From Methylovorus mays (GTDB lineage: Bacteria > Pseudomonadota > Gammaproteobacteria > Burkholderiales > Methylophilaceae), in assembly GCF_020531915.1 (NCBI RefSeq), contig NZ_JAJAVG010000004.1, positions 620,001 through 684,000 on the forward strand: a stretch of DNA of 64,000 nt, in the 5' to 3' direction. This document shows positions 9,801-17,028 of the stretch, piece after piece. Every line of letters begins with the position of its first letter. The first letter of the stretch is position 1. The position numbers and the translations under genes are program-made. Below the pieces are notes generated by a model. The model saw only the letters and a program-made list of their open reading frames with translations. It had not been told where the DNA came from and searched no databases.

Positions 9801-10984
9801 GTGTCGTTGATCTCAAAGGCACCGCTGATCTGCATCTGCAGCAGGCGGTTGCGCGTGACGTCGGGTGAGGTAAACACCGCAGTGGGGTCTTGCTTGTAGA
9901 GTTCGGTGGGGACGGTGCCATTGCCCACCAGTTTGTTCACCACCGCCAGCGTGGAGAAGGCCAGCGAGGCACGCTCGCCCTGCCATTCGATCTTGCCAAA
10001 GGCCTGGTTGACCTTGCTCGGCGAGTTGTCACGCCAGCCGTCTTCCATGAAGAGGTTCACGGCGGCAAAGGCGGCCACGCTGCTGCCGTTGTTCCAGCCG
10101 GCCGAGGCTTGCAGCTGCTCGCGGCCGTAGGAGCCTTTGAGTATCTGCGCGGACATGCCGGGCGAATCAAAACCGCTCTTGGTCTTGATGGAAATGGCAC
10201 CGCCCAGGGTGTTCAGTCCGAACAATGGATTGGAACCGGGGAAAACATCCAGCCCGGCGATCGCATTCATGGGGATCATGTCCCAGTTCACCACGTCACC
10301 AAACGGTTCATTGACGCGGATGCCGTCAAAGAACACCGACAAGCCCTGCTGTGAACCGATCTGCGGACCGGCGGTAAAGCCGCGGTAGGTCAGGTCCATC
10401 TGGAAGGGGTTGCCCTGGTAGTCGTTGACGTTGACCGACTGCAGCTTGCTGTTCAAGAGATCGGTAATGCTGAGCGAGTTGGTGGCCTTGATTTCTTCGG
10501 CGGTCACGCTCTGCACGTTGCCAGGGATCTGCTCCTTGGTCAGGTTGAGCCCGGGCAATGGGCCGATGTCCTTGAAGCGCTTGGCGGTGACGTTGATGGT
10601 GTTGAGATTGAGCTCAAGGTCTGGCAGTGACGACTTTTTTTTTACATTGTCCGGCGAGGGGAAGTCGCTACTGCGCTTGATATAGAGAATGTTGCCTTCG
10701 CGGGAAGCCACCAGCCCCGTGCCGCTCAGCATGCGTTTGAGAGCGGCATCGGCTTCATAGCTGCCCTGCAGTGGCTGTGCATTCAGGCCGTTCAGCAAGG
10801 CACTGTCAAACGCCAGCGTCAGCCCAGCCTGACCGGCAAATTGCTTGAGCGATGATTCGAGCGGCTGTGCGGGCAGATTAAGCTTTACCGGCTCTGCCCA
10901 TGCGGGCAGGCTCAAGGCCCCCCATGCCATGGCTATCCACCAGCGTCTTTGCACACCCATGCTATTTCGTATCAGTACCTTCAT
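6839..10984 (-). CDS. TonB-dependent receptor/transducer with STN domain and C-terminal NTF2-like tail
   Basis: About 1381 residues from the ATG at 10984; a TTG 24 nt earlier is also open but less likely. Signal peptide ends near LPAWA. The next ~70 residues form an STN domain (LNLPAQPLESSLKQFA), the signalling module that contacts FecR-type regulators. The plug follows (INVTAKR, TDLLNSKL, GLSVFFDGIRVNEPFGD, GLNTLGGAISI), then a 22-strand-type barrel with the C-terminal strand near GVWFSISYDF. Unusually, ~200 residues follow that strand: a helical linker and a domain with ALDAWQRAMNQGN, YLSYYS and GGQWRIMDEL, related to the autotransporter tail. A long extracellular insertion (coded at about 9150-9700) contains DADGDG and DANGDR, Ca-binding-like loops. 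Ligand unknown; the context is surface signalling with the sigma/FecR pair rather than a named siderophore. Confidence 0.9.
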   Translation of the reverse strand: MKVLIRNSMGVQRRWWIAMAWGALSLPAWAEPVKLNLPAQPLESSLKQFAGQAGLTLAFDSALLNGLNAQPLQGSYEADAALKRMLSGTGLVASREGNILYIKRSSDFPSPDNVKKKSSLPDLELNLNTINVTAKRFKDIGPLPGLNLTKEQIPGNVQSVTAEEIKATNSLSITDLLNSKLQSVNVNDYQGNPFQMDLTYRGFTAGPQIGSQQGLSVFFDGIRVNEPFGDVVNWDMIPMNAIAGLDVFPGSNPLFGLNTLGGAISIKTKSGFDSPGMSAQILKGSYGREQLQASAGWNNGSSVAAFAAVNLFMEDGWRDNSPSKVNQAFGKIEWQGERASLAFSTLAVVNKLVGNGTVPTELYKQDPTAVFTSPDVTRNRLLQMQISGAFEINDTMNLTGMVYDRSSKRTSNTGDIIDIDTFRELGYATRRANAGEQISCAYLDADGDGFPNYYLDKLTEDANGNLTSAFIQDIRAHYQEVATGTYSPDYSLIGAMNSGTIPQSFLQKAIALIKTGDAASFDVTDSLGQTQRFSAGSYAYFTDEVSTVLEAANGASYSFAAFTVKNVDGSYTHYNIIPAPAADQGCYSVARSGDGTKLYALDANGDRVGYRDGAISGRAGAEGTGTGYIQGTPTAVITNSVIDQTGQGFSGQFNWNLDTHKFMVGVSLDKAGAKYFASQRFGLLDSQRNVYSDPANIGEEYYAASHDVPVNDFDGDKTTKSIYFSETWSPTQTFNLAFSARYNATHIRNTLAPKAKYTDLTDPRLMNHFLEYVVCSGTSVSDCSYDPSKMVPADEWLRLQGRGYSYLGDPITEKFNYYSLNPAIGATWQATPRLNMYFNWNQGTRTPSVIELGCAYDATIVPLTDINGNPVSNITGPRSLIDGRSCSLPSVLSGDPYLPQVRAQTYEVGVRGKFKDLLDWNVTAYRTMLRDDLYMVAANSQLSFFQDIGDTRRQGIEFGLQGAYGRHEFRANYSLTEATFQSLFRMLSANNSAIVGRDSTDGSSYNMIQVEPGDRMPGVPLNNFNFSWMYKLTPEFKVGLTMVAHSDAFVRGNENNEHTPGPNPGVYKYVYNEDLGTSAKTWVAAPDYTSSGKTAGYAVFNLRASYDLGKGWTAGMLINNLLDKTYYSAGRLGLTPFAPSTYGAIGSSGFNYNSSEWLSTQFISAGAPRGVWFSISYDFDASKKFEPPKSSSDIMTDPDRTLAPVQKPLSAEEQALLQALDNAETVPVLKRDLKKSRQMLAKVKEDVRAALDAWQRAMNQGNVEAYLSYYSARFKPQDMSREAWLEQRKLQLLTGHPSHWQIGDVVVAPHNKGVSVLITRQVADGSGLKPVRISLDMAQEGGQWRIMDELESMAPIVTSQIPAHENRVPVRILSLSKDAKP

Positions 10985-11006
10985 ACTGACTTGACCGGTG
11001 ACATGC

Positions 11007-11034
11007 AAAAACCCTGATGTAGGGGGCGGTTTTT
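11007..11034 (-). terminator. Attenuator-like hairpin between fecR-like gene and receptor
   Basis: AAAAACC (11007-11013) pairs with GGTTTTT (11028-11034) with an alternative inner stem CCCT-GATGT-AGGG. It overlaps the fecR-like stop (11033-11035) and lies 23 bp before the receptor ATG. On the minus strand it ends in TTTTTGC. Within an operon this would act as a leaky terminator or expression-balancing element. It shares 14 nt with the terminator at 3115-3148. Confidence 0.5.
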
Positions 11035-12016
11035 ATTTCGCGCCCAGCACGGTTTCACCAGCAAGATGCTTGACCGTGACAGGGGCTATTTTCGGCATGG
11101 CGTTCAAAAAGGACTCGATGTCATTGATTTTGACCACCGCCGTGATTTTGGGGGATGCCCCGGCGCCATGCGCCACATGCACGGGCGTTCGGCGATACCG
11201 GGTAAAGGTTTCTGCAATTTCATCGAGCGAGGCTTTTTCAAACACGAGCTGGCCGCGCGTAAAGGCAAATGCATCCATGGCATTCACCGCCAGACGCTGC
11301 GGTTTTTGCTCTGTCTGAACTTGTGCCACCTCACCATTGACCAGTATGACCGCATCAAGCGCCATGTCCGTGCCAGGGTTCAGCTCCTCCACCTTGACCC
11401 GACCATGATCGACACTGACGATGACTTTGCCCTGGATGCGATTCACAGAGAAGCGCGTACCCAGCACGGTGATGCGGGCAATGCCCGAGTCCACCACAAA
11501 GGGGCGTTTTTCATCCCGCGACACCGTGAAAATCGCATGCCCGCGATCCAGCCGGACAAGCCGGCGATCACGATAGTACGTAATGTCGAGCGAGGTATCC
11601 GCATTCAATACGATCTCGCTGCCATCGGTGGTTTTTTGCGTCATGATTTGGCCAATGGCCGTGGTACGCACCAGTTGCTCCACCGGCTGCTCATACCAGT
11701 CGCGCACCCCAAAATAAAGTACACAACTGATCGCCAGGGTGGCGATGGCCGCTGCAACCCGCCCCACCAATTGCGTGCGGCGCCCGCTATTCTGCAGCTC
11801 CTGGGTTTTCTTGCGCTCGACGGCATCGGCCAGCGCCTTGACTTTATGCGGGGTATCAAAGTCCTGCCAGGTATCGGCAATGGCAAGATAAGCATCCGCA
11901 TGCGCCTGGCTGGACAAAAGCCATGCCTCAAACCGGGCACGATCAGGGTCGTCCACCTCCGCATCTTTCATGCGGGTAAACCAGCGGGCAGCCTCGGTGC
12001 GAATGCGATACGTCAT
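11033..12016 (-). CDS. FecR-family anti-sigma factor regulator
   Basis: 327 residues with the FecR layout: a cytoplasmic N-terminal DUF4880-like part (AARWFTRMKDAEVDDPDRARFEAWL, residues ~9-33) that binds the sigma factor, one membrane segment (AAAIATLAISCVLYFGV, ~88-104), then the periplasmic FecR domain (LNADTSLDITYY, GHAIFTVSRDEKRPFVVDSG, VLGTRFSV) and a C-terminal part with LVFEKASLDEIAETFTRY that resembles an STN-like contact region. The family transmits ligand-bound receptor status through the periplasm to the ECF sigma factor. It starts 15 bp after the sigma gene and is followed by the STN-bearing receptor, the standard order of such systems. Membrane topology and role are inferred from the family. 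Confidence 0.93.
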   Translation of the reverse strand: MTYRIRTEAARWFTRMKDAEVDDPDRARFEAWLLSSQAHADAYLAIADTWQDFDTPHKVKALADAVERKKTQELQNSGRRTQLVGRVAAAIATLAISCVLYFGVRDWYEQPVEQLVRTTAIGQIMTQKTTDGSEIVLNADTSLDITYYRDRRLVRLDRGHAIFTVSRDEKRPFVVDSGIARITVLGTRFSVNRIQGKVIVSVDHGRVKVEELNPGTDMALDAVILVNGEVAQVQTEQKPQRLAVNAMDAFAFTRGQLVFEKASLDEIAETFTRYRRTPVHVAHGAGASPKITAVVKINDIESFLNAMPKIAPVTVKHLAGETVLGAK

Positions 12017-12031
12017 GGTGACAGGCAGCGC

Positions 12032-12559
12032 TTAATCGTTCAGCAGATCACGCGCAACACTCAGATCCACCAGCGCGCGAATCACATGACGCTCGACCAT
12101 ATTGAGGCTGATACCCAGCCGCGTTGCAATATCACGCTGCCGCAAACCCTCAATGCGGAACAACCAGAACACCTCGCGACAACGCGCAGGCAAACCGCTG
12201 ATAATCGTCTCAATCGCCGCAATGCGCTGTTGCAAATCCGCCAGATACTCCGGCGACACCGCAAAATTTTGCAGCATAGCGGCATCCGCATCGCCATGCC
12301 CCGCCTCCTGCCGCTCAAAAAAATCATCGGACAATGACACCAGCCGGGCGCTGGCATTGAAATGATCCGAAATGATATTGCTGACGATCTTGCGCATATA
12401 GGCATGCGGCTCATCCACCGAGTCGCGATGGCGCGCCAGCGCAAAACGGATCATTGCATCATGCAAAAGATCATAAGCCGTATGCTGGCACCGGGTCTGG
12501 CGAAAAATGCTCGCCAGCAAATCGCGATAAGCCCACCCCAGATCAAGACCGTACCACAT
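12032..12559 (-). CDS. ECF sigma factor (FecI-like)
   Basis: The start at 12559 is chosen because a strong ribosome site (AGGAAGGGGG) sits 6-9 nt upstream and the protein then begins at the sigma region 2 helix; the open frame continues 65 codons further upstream without homology-like sequence. 175 residues: region 2 (YDLLHDAMIRFALARH, DEPHAYMRKIVSNIISDHF) and region 4 (IISGLPARCREVFWLFRIEGLRQRDIATRLGISLNMVERHV), with the helix-turn-helix in RQRDIATRLGISLNMVERH. Iron-starvation-type ECF factors pair with FecR regulators and drive transcription of the adjacent receptor. First gene of the operon; the promoter was not identified with confidence and no clear Fur box was seen in front. Confidence 0.92.
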   Translation of the reverse strand: MWYGLDLGWAYRDLLASIFRQTRCQHTAYDLLHDAMIRFALARHRDSVDEPHAYMRKIVSNIISDHFNASARLVSLSDDFFERQEAGHGDADAAMLQNFAVSPEYLADLQQRIAAIETIISGLPARCREVFWLFRIEGLRQRDIATRLGISLNMVERHVIRALVDLSVARDLLND

Positions 12560-12763
12560 TAGCGGCCCCCTTCCTGTCTGCAAGCAAGCGCGGATCGGAG
12601 GGGTGCGGATGGAGCTTGAAAATGTGTCATGACGCATGGCTACAAAGAATGGGGTTATGCTTGATTCAGCAATTTCCATACCCCCACCAAAAAACAAACC
12701 AAGCGATTGATTTTTAAATACAAAGACTAGCGCTGGACTTTTTACACCTTTCAAGACTGGTTA

Positions 12764-12789
12764 TTTACAGCCACCACATTGGCTGTAAA
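12764..12789. promoter_or_regulatory. Perfect 10-bp-arm inverted repeat (possible operator)
   Basis: TTTACAGCCA and TGGCTGTAAA flank a 6-bp spacer. The element is about 205 bp upstream of the sigma-factor start. No T-run follows on either strand, so a dimeric regulator site is more likely than a terminator. Part of the arm (ACAGCCA) recurs once at about 12812-12819. Confidence 0.5.
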
Positions 12790-12993
12790 CAACCGACATG
12801 CTGGTTAAATGAACAGCCAAACGGTCGTGAATGTCGGATGTAAACACTACCCCGCCTCCCGCCTTGTGGGCATCTCCCAAAGCGTGACAATTTCGAGATT
12901 GCCCCCGGCCAGACTGGCGAAATTGAGCGGGAGATGCTGGATAACATCATCAGAGGATTTACTGGTGCCTATAGACCGTACAAAGCAAACCTC

Positions 12994-13011
12994 ACCTGAC
13001 CTAGGTCAGGT
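12994..13011. promoter_or_regulatory. Perfect 18-bp palindrome upstream of fic
   Basis: ACCTGACCTAGGTCAGGT is fully self-complementary without a spacer and lies about 155 bp before the fic start. Likely an operator for a dimeric repressor; which gene it serves is not shown by the sequence. Confidence 0.5.
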
Positions 13012-13165
13012 ACGAATTCGCAAACCCCACAACGACTTACAGAACTCCGCCAAGCCTTATTGATGCGCTTTCACATACGCATAACCTTTAATAACGCTCC
13101 ATGCTATTAAACTTTATTATGTTATGCTTTAATATAAAAACAGCTAATTAAAGGATCATCGTTCA

Positions 13166-14329
13166 ATGAACAGACAAGACCTATCACCAGACAGACAAAA
13201 AAGACTTGTCCCGGTGGAGGCACACCCAGGTGCGCTGGCCCTGATTCCGCCGCCGATTCCACAGGAAATATCCATGCGCGGCGTTGAGCGTGACACCATG
13301 GCCGCGCACGAGGCGCTATCCAAAGCGCAGTCTGTCGCTGCGCACCTGCCCAACCCTGATCTGATCACGAGAACGTTGTCACGTCGCGAAGCAGTTCAGA
13401 GCAGCAACATAGAAGGCACGCAATCCGAGATTGGCGATGTGATGGAGTTTGAGTCAACTGGCGATGCCGAAGGGCTGCCAGCAGATGTGACGATCACGCT
13501 TAATTATGTGAAGGCGCTCGATACGGGACTTGCCGAAGTCAGAAAGCACGGTGCTGCGGCGCTGAACACAAGCATGATCCAGACACTGCATCGCGAACTC
13601 ATGCAAGGCACGGATTATCGTGATGTACCTGGAGAATTCCGTCAGACGCAAAACTGGATCGGCGGGCTACGCATTTACGACGCGAGATTTGTTCCGCCCC
13701 CACCGGCCTACATGGCAGAGCTTTTAGCCGATCTTGAACGACACTTGAATTATCAGCCGGAAGGCAATGCCTTCCTGTCTATCGTGGCACGCATGGCAAT
13801 GGCCCACGCCCAGTTCGAAACCATCCACCCTTTCCGTGATGGCAACGGTCGTGTTGGCAGGTTGCTGATGCCCTTGATGCTGGCGGCGGAAGGATACCCC
13901 CCTGTTTATCTGGCCGGATTCCTGAAATCCAACCAGCGTTTGTACTACGACAGCTTGCTGAATGTTCAACTCCAGGGGAAATGGACAGAGTGGGTTTCAT
14001 TTCTGTCACAAGCCGTCGTTGTTAGCTGCAATGAATCGATTCAGATCGCAAACGCCTTGCTGGCTATGCGCAACGCATGGGAGCAAAAGCTCTCCCACAC
14101 TAGGCGCGACTCATCCTCCAGAAAACTGGCGAATCTGTTGATTGGCTACCCGGTGATGACGGTAAACCGGGCCAGCGAGCTGCTTGAAGTCTCATTTGTC
14201 GCGGCAAACAATGCAATACGCGATCTGGTGAACCAAGGCATACTCAGTGAACCACAATCAGCTCGCAACCGAGTATTTGTGGCGAGGGATGTGATTGACC
14301 TGCTTAATCAGCCAACCAGTAATGAATAA
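13166..14329 (+). CDS. Fic-domain protein (AMPylase-type) with C-terminal winged helix
   Basis: 387 residues. The Fic core motif HPFRDGNGRVGRLL begins at His221, with all canonical residues of HPFx(D/E)GNGRxxR present, so catalytic competence is expected. An inhibitory-helix motif SSNIEG (SxxxEG) stands in the N-terminal third, as in class II Fic proteins that self-inhibit. The N-terminal Fic_N-like part includes ALIPPPIP. The last ~70 residues (RKLANLLIGYPVMTVNRASELLEVSFVAANNAIRDL...) look like a winged helix. By family knowledge it transfers AMP from ATP to a target hydroxyl; target unknown. Ribosome site AAAGGA lies 10 nt before ATG. The AT-rich promoter region and position next to a restriction locus suggest acquisition by transfer, perhaps as a defence or toxin gene. 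Confidence 0.92.
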   Translation: MNRQDLSPDRQKRLVPVEAHPGALALIPPPIPQEISMRGVERDTMAAHEALSKAQSVAAHLPNPDLITRTLSRREAVQSSNIEGTQSEIGDVMEFESTGDAEGLPADVTITLNYVKALDTGLAEVRKHGAAALNTSMIQTLHRELMQGTDYRDVPGEFRQTQNWIGGLRIYDARFVPPPPAYMAELLADLERHLNYQPEGNAFLSIVARMAMAHAQFETIHPFRDGNGRVGRLLMPLMLAAEGYPPVYLAGFLKSNQRLYYDSLLNVQLQGKWTEWVSFLSQAVVVSCNESIQIANALLAMRNAWEQKLSHTRRDSSSRKLANLLIGYPVMTVNRASELLEVSFVAANNAIRDLVNQGILSEPQSARNRVFVARDVIDLLNQPTSNE

Positions 14330-14376
14330 GCCGCCAATATGCAAGCAGCACCAAAACCTGACAATCCGGGAATAAG

Positions 14377-14553
14377 ATGATTGGCAGCTATTCCAAACTG
14401 CGCAGCATCACCCCGCTGCCCGCCAAGATTTACGCTGGCGAAGGCTGCGCCCAGGTGCTGTTCTTTGAATCCGATGAAATCTGCGAGACCTCGTACAAGG
14501 ATCGTGGTGGAAAGTATCAAGGCCAGGTAGGCGTCACACTGCCGAAGATTTGA
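14377..14553 (+). CDS. Small ORF, 58 aa, unrecognised
   Basis: ATG at 14377 with GGGA a few bases upstream, 47 bp after the fic stop and ending just before a strong terminator, so it can be cotranscribed with fic. The product begins [19 protein letters not shown] and contains [20 protein letters not shown]; it is neither membrane-like nor repetitive and codon use looks like a coding sequence. I do not recognise the family. It may be a partner of Fic or a remnant of the restriction locus. Confidence 0.5.
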   Translation: MIGSYSKLRSITPLPAKIYAGEGCAQVLFFESDEICETSYKDRGGKYQGQVGVTLPKI

Positions 14554-14596
14554 TGGGAATATCCCCGGCATAGCAACATCTACCGGACTTGATATG

Positions 14597-14625
14597 AAAA
14601 ACGGGAGCCTCAAGCTCCCGTTTTT
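14597..14625. terminator. Bidirectional rho-independent terminator between fic unit and hsdS
   Basis: ACGGGAGC (14601-14608) and GCTCCCGT (14614-14621) form a perfect stem with a 5-nt loop, flanked by A-run and T-run on the two sides. It can serve both the plus-strand fic unit and the minus-strand hsdS. Confidence 0.9.
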
Positions 14626-14662
14626 TATTGCAATGCGGTCATCGCGATAATAACTGACGATA

Positions 14663-17026
14663 TCAGTGGAACAATTTCGTCTGTTGAACTGTGCGTGGAC
14701 CGCGACCATGAGGAACAAGTTTGTTCTTCCGCATCCAGTCCAGCCAGGTCTGCAGTTGCTCCGGCTTGAAGCGCTGTTTCTCGGGTGTCCAGTTTTCGCG
14801 CACCTCGCGAATAACTTCAGCATCATCAGGCGTGTGGCCGTCAATCAGGAAGTCGTTCCAGGCAGCGAAAAGAGTAGCGATGATTTCGGTCTCTTCGGTA
14901 CTGAGGTCAGCGAAAAGCTTGAGCAAACGGTCAAGCTCCGCCACTTGGCTTGCATCGAGCAGTTCATGCACCTTAGCGGCTTTCGCAGCGAGGCCTGCTT
15001 TCGGTAGATAGCGCACCTTCCCGCGCTCGCCCTGCGCCTCCTCATGTGAGAACCAGGCCTCTGCCTCGGCAAGCTCTTCAAAGTGGTATATCCATATATC
15101 AAACGGACCAGCAGCGGCTCGCTCGGGCACTGTAGCAATGTCCGCTCCAATATGCGTATCGCTCAGATAGATCACTTTCATCAGCTTGGTGCGGCCGAAG
15201 CTACGATGGCTATTTAATGTCGCAACTGTATGGCAACCGATGGCATGACGACGCGCTTCGCGGGCGGCGGCGTCCGGAAATGGAATGATTTTTCCTGTGC
15301 TCGGTTTCAGCGCAGCCTCGGTAATCGAATCGGCCAGCTTAAGGCGGAGTTTCTCCGCTGCGCTCAAGCGGGCTTTCAGCTGGTCGCAGAGCGCTATCAG
15401 CTCGAACACTTTACAGGAGATTCGTACGATCTCTTTTCTTGGTGGAATAGGTATCAGCACTGATTCAAGAATTTCAAGATTGATATTCTTTTGTGCGGTT
15501 GCCGGGGCAAACTTTAAAAGTTCTGCGCGAGCTGTCTTCATGAACGTCAGTAAATATCTTGCGTCATCTAATGGTTTAAGCGGAACAAATCCAACAACAC
15601 TATCCGGAAAACAAGCATCAAAACCCAGCAATGCAGAGTCTGCAATATTTGCCGCTATCGTGATGCACAGTGTTCCTGCTGGCCACATCTTGCTTTGCAA
15701 CAGGCCTAAGTCGCTGTACTTCGAGTGATACTCATTGATAACTCCGTTTGCTCTAGCCACCTCACCAGTCTGCACTAGAGGATAGATGCCAAGATCAAAA
15801 AGCTTAGGGTCGTTTCTTGGCCGATGCTTCGACTTACCTCTACCGAATTCGCCAAGCTCCGGGAATCTTGCCCATGCCCATCCTTTCGGCAACTCAAACG
15901 GCTTCTTCTCGTCGCCAACTGGCGGAAGTGGCTTTTCCTTCTTGATCTTCCCTTCCTTCACCAGCTTCGCCTTCTCGGCGGCGATCTTCTTGAGGAGTTC
16001 GCTGGCGGGTTCGTCCTTGGGGTCCTGTGAGACGAGCTTGCCCCTCACGGCGAGTTGCAGGATAGTTTGCTTGAGCTGGGCTATGCTCTCTTCGGTGGTG
16101 AAGAGGGAGTCGAAGTGCTCGCCGATGCGCTGCCAGCTGCTGGCGAACTGGGCGTGGTCAGCAGCGCTGGTCAGTGCGTTCAGCAAGGTTTCCACCAGCG
16201 TCTGATGGGCGCTGAGGCTGGCGTCGGTTTGTTGCTCCAGCTGGTCGCACAGCGCCATCAGTTCGTCGACTTTGGCGACGATGCGGTGTTGTTCCGCTAG
16301 TGGAGGTACAGCAATTACCGATTCAGCGATTTGGCCTCCAGAGAGGTGGTCTACGGTTGTGTATGCCTTGATGCCCTGGAGTTCAAGTAGCCGAAGTTGC
16401 AATGAGTCTGCGACAAACCGTTTGGCAGCATTCGCTTCGTAAAAAATCAGCCTGCTGACCCGTTGATTCAACAGAGCGGTCTTCCCTGTCCAACGGGCAA
16501 CACGGAAGTTGCCGTCCATGCTGATAAGGTAGTCGCCTTCCTCGACCAAGAATTCTTCTCTGTAATCTCCACTGTAATAGGTCCCTGAAAATGGTTGCCC
16601 GACGTCCCGAATCCTGATGAGTGGAAGTCCATCACCTGTTTCATTGAAAAAATTCGCCTTGAAGGCGAATCCTGCTTGGGACTGTGCCAAGTCAGCCAGA
16701 CGAGACCACGCCCATCCTTTTGGTAATTCAAATGGTTGTTCCTCTGCGCTGATGGCAGGCTGGGGTTTTTCTTTCTTGATCTTCCCTTCCTTGACCAGTT
16801 TCGCCTTCTCGGAAGCGATCTTCTTGAGTAGTTCGCTTGCGGATTCGTCGTTGGGGTCTTGCGGCACCAGCAGGCCGCGCACAGCCAGTTCCAGAATTAG
16901 CTCGCGCAGCTTCTTGATGCCATAGAGCTCTATCTTGCTGGACGAGCCCCGGCCTGCGGTGGATCGCCGCTTGATGGCAGTGGTCCACAAGTCGAGGTGC
17001 CGGGTGATGAGTTGCTCAGCAGCCAT
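14663..17026 (-). CDS. hsdS: Type I restriction-modification specificity subunit with C-terminal extension
   Basis: 787 residues, far above the usual 400-600. Two target-recognition halves are visible: each starts with LPKGWAW (about residues 100 and 380) and is followed by a conserved helix (LAEQHRIVAKVDELMALCDQLE; KEIVRISCKVFELIALCDQL). Each half is preceded by a near-identical ~50-residue block (ASELLKKIAxEKAKLVKEGKIKKEKP), a ~100-bp direct repeat at the DNA level (about 15930-16030 and 16765-16865). The final ~200 residues (from about 585) are an extra domain (FGRTKLMKVIYLSDTHIGAD, RAAAGPFDIWIY, WNDFLIDG) not needed for DNA recognition. HsdS directs HsdM and HsdR to a bipartite site. It follows the truncated hsdM by 2 bp. 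The subunit itself looks intact, although its partners are not. Confidence 0.88.
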   Translation of the reverse strand: MAAEQLITRHLDLWTTAIKRRSTAGRGSSSKIELYGIKKLRELILELAVRGLLVPQDPNDESASELLKKIASEKAKLVKEGKIKKEKPQPAISAEEQPFELPKGWAWSRLADLAQSQAGFAFKANFFNETGDGLPLIRIRDVGQPFSGTYYSGDYREEFLVEEGDYLISMDGNFRVARWTGKTALLNQRVSRLIFYEANAAKRFVADSLQLRLLELQGIKAYTTVDHLSGGQIAESVIAVPPLAEQHRIVAKVDELMALCDQLEQQTDASLSAHQTLVETLLNALTSAADHAQFASSWQRIGEHFDSLFTTEESIAQLKQTILQLAVRGKLVSQDPKDEPASELLKKIAAEKAKLVKEGKIKKEKPLPPVGDEKKPFELPKGWAWARFPELGEFGRGKSKHRPRNDPKLFDLGIYPLVQTGEVARANGVINEYHSKYSDLGLLQSKMWPAGTLCITIAANIADSALLGFDACFPDSVVGFVPLKPLDDARYLLTFMKTARAELLKFAPATAQKNINLEILESVLIPIPPRKEIVRISCKVFELIALCDQLKARLSAAEKLRLKLADSITEAALKPSTGKIIPFPDAAAREARRHAIGCHTVATLNSHRSFGRTKLMKVIYLSDTHIGADIATVPERAAAGPFDIWIYHFEELAEAEAWFSHEEAQGERGKVRYLPKAGLAAKAAKVHELLDASQVAELDRLLKLFADLSTEETEIIATLFAAWNDFLIDGHTPDDAEVIREVRENWTPEKQRFKPEQLQTWLDWMRKNKLVPHGRGPRTVQQTKLFH

Positions 17027-17028
17027 GC

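Larger units (their letters stand above)
12560..13165. other. Divergent intergenic region between sigma-factor operon and fic
   Basis: About 600 bp without a credible gene. It contains two perfect inverted repeats listed separately (12764-12789 and 12994-13011), a looser pair CCGACAT (12793-12799) / ATGTCGG (12831-12837), and an AT-rich stretch (about 13080-13150) directly before fic whose composition is clearly lower in GC than the surroundings and which probably holds the fic promoter (TATGCTTTAATATA region). Confidence 0.6.

Noticed and set aside
12560-12754. Extension of the sigma-factor frame by 65 codons upstream
   Set aside because: The strong ribosome site and sigma region 2 begin at 12559; the upstream part has no sigma homology and likely holds the promoter.
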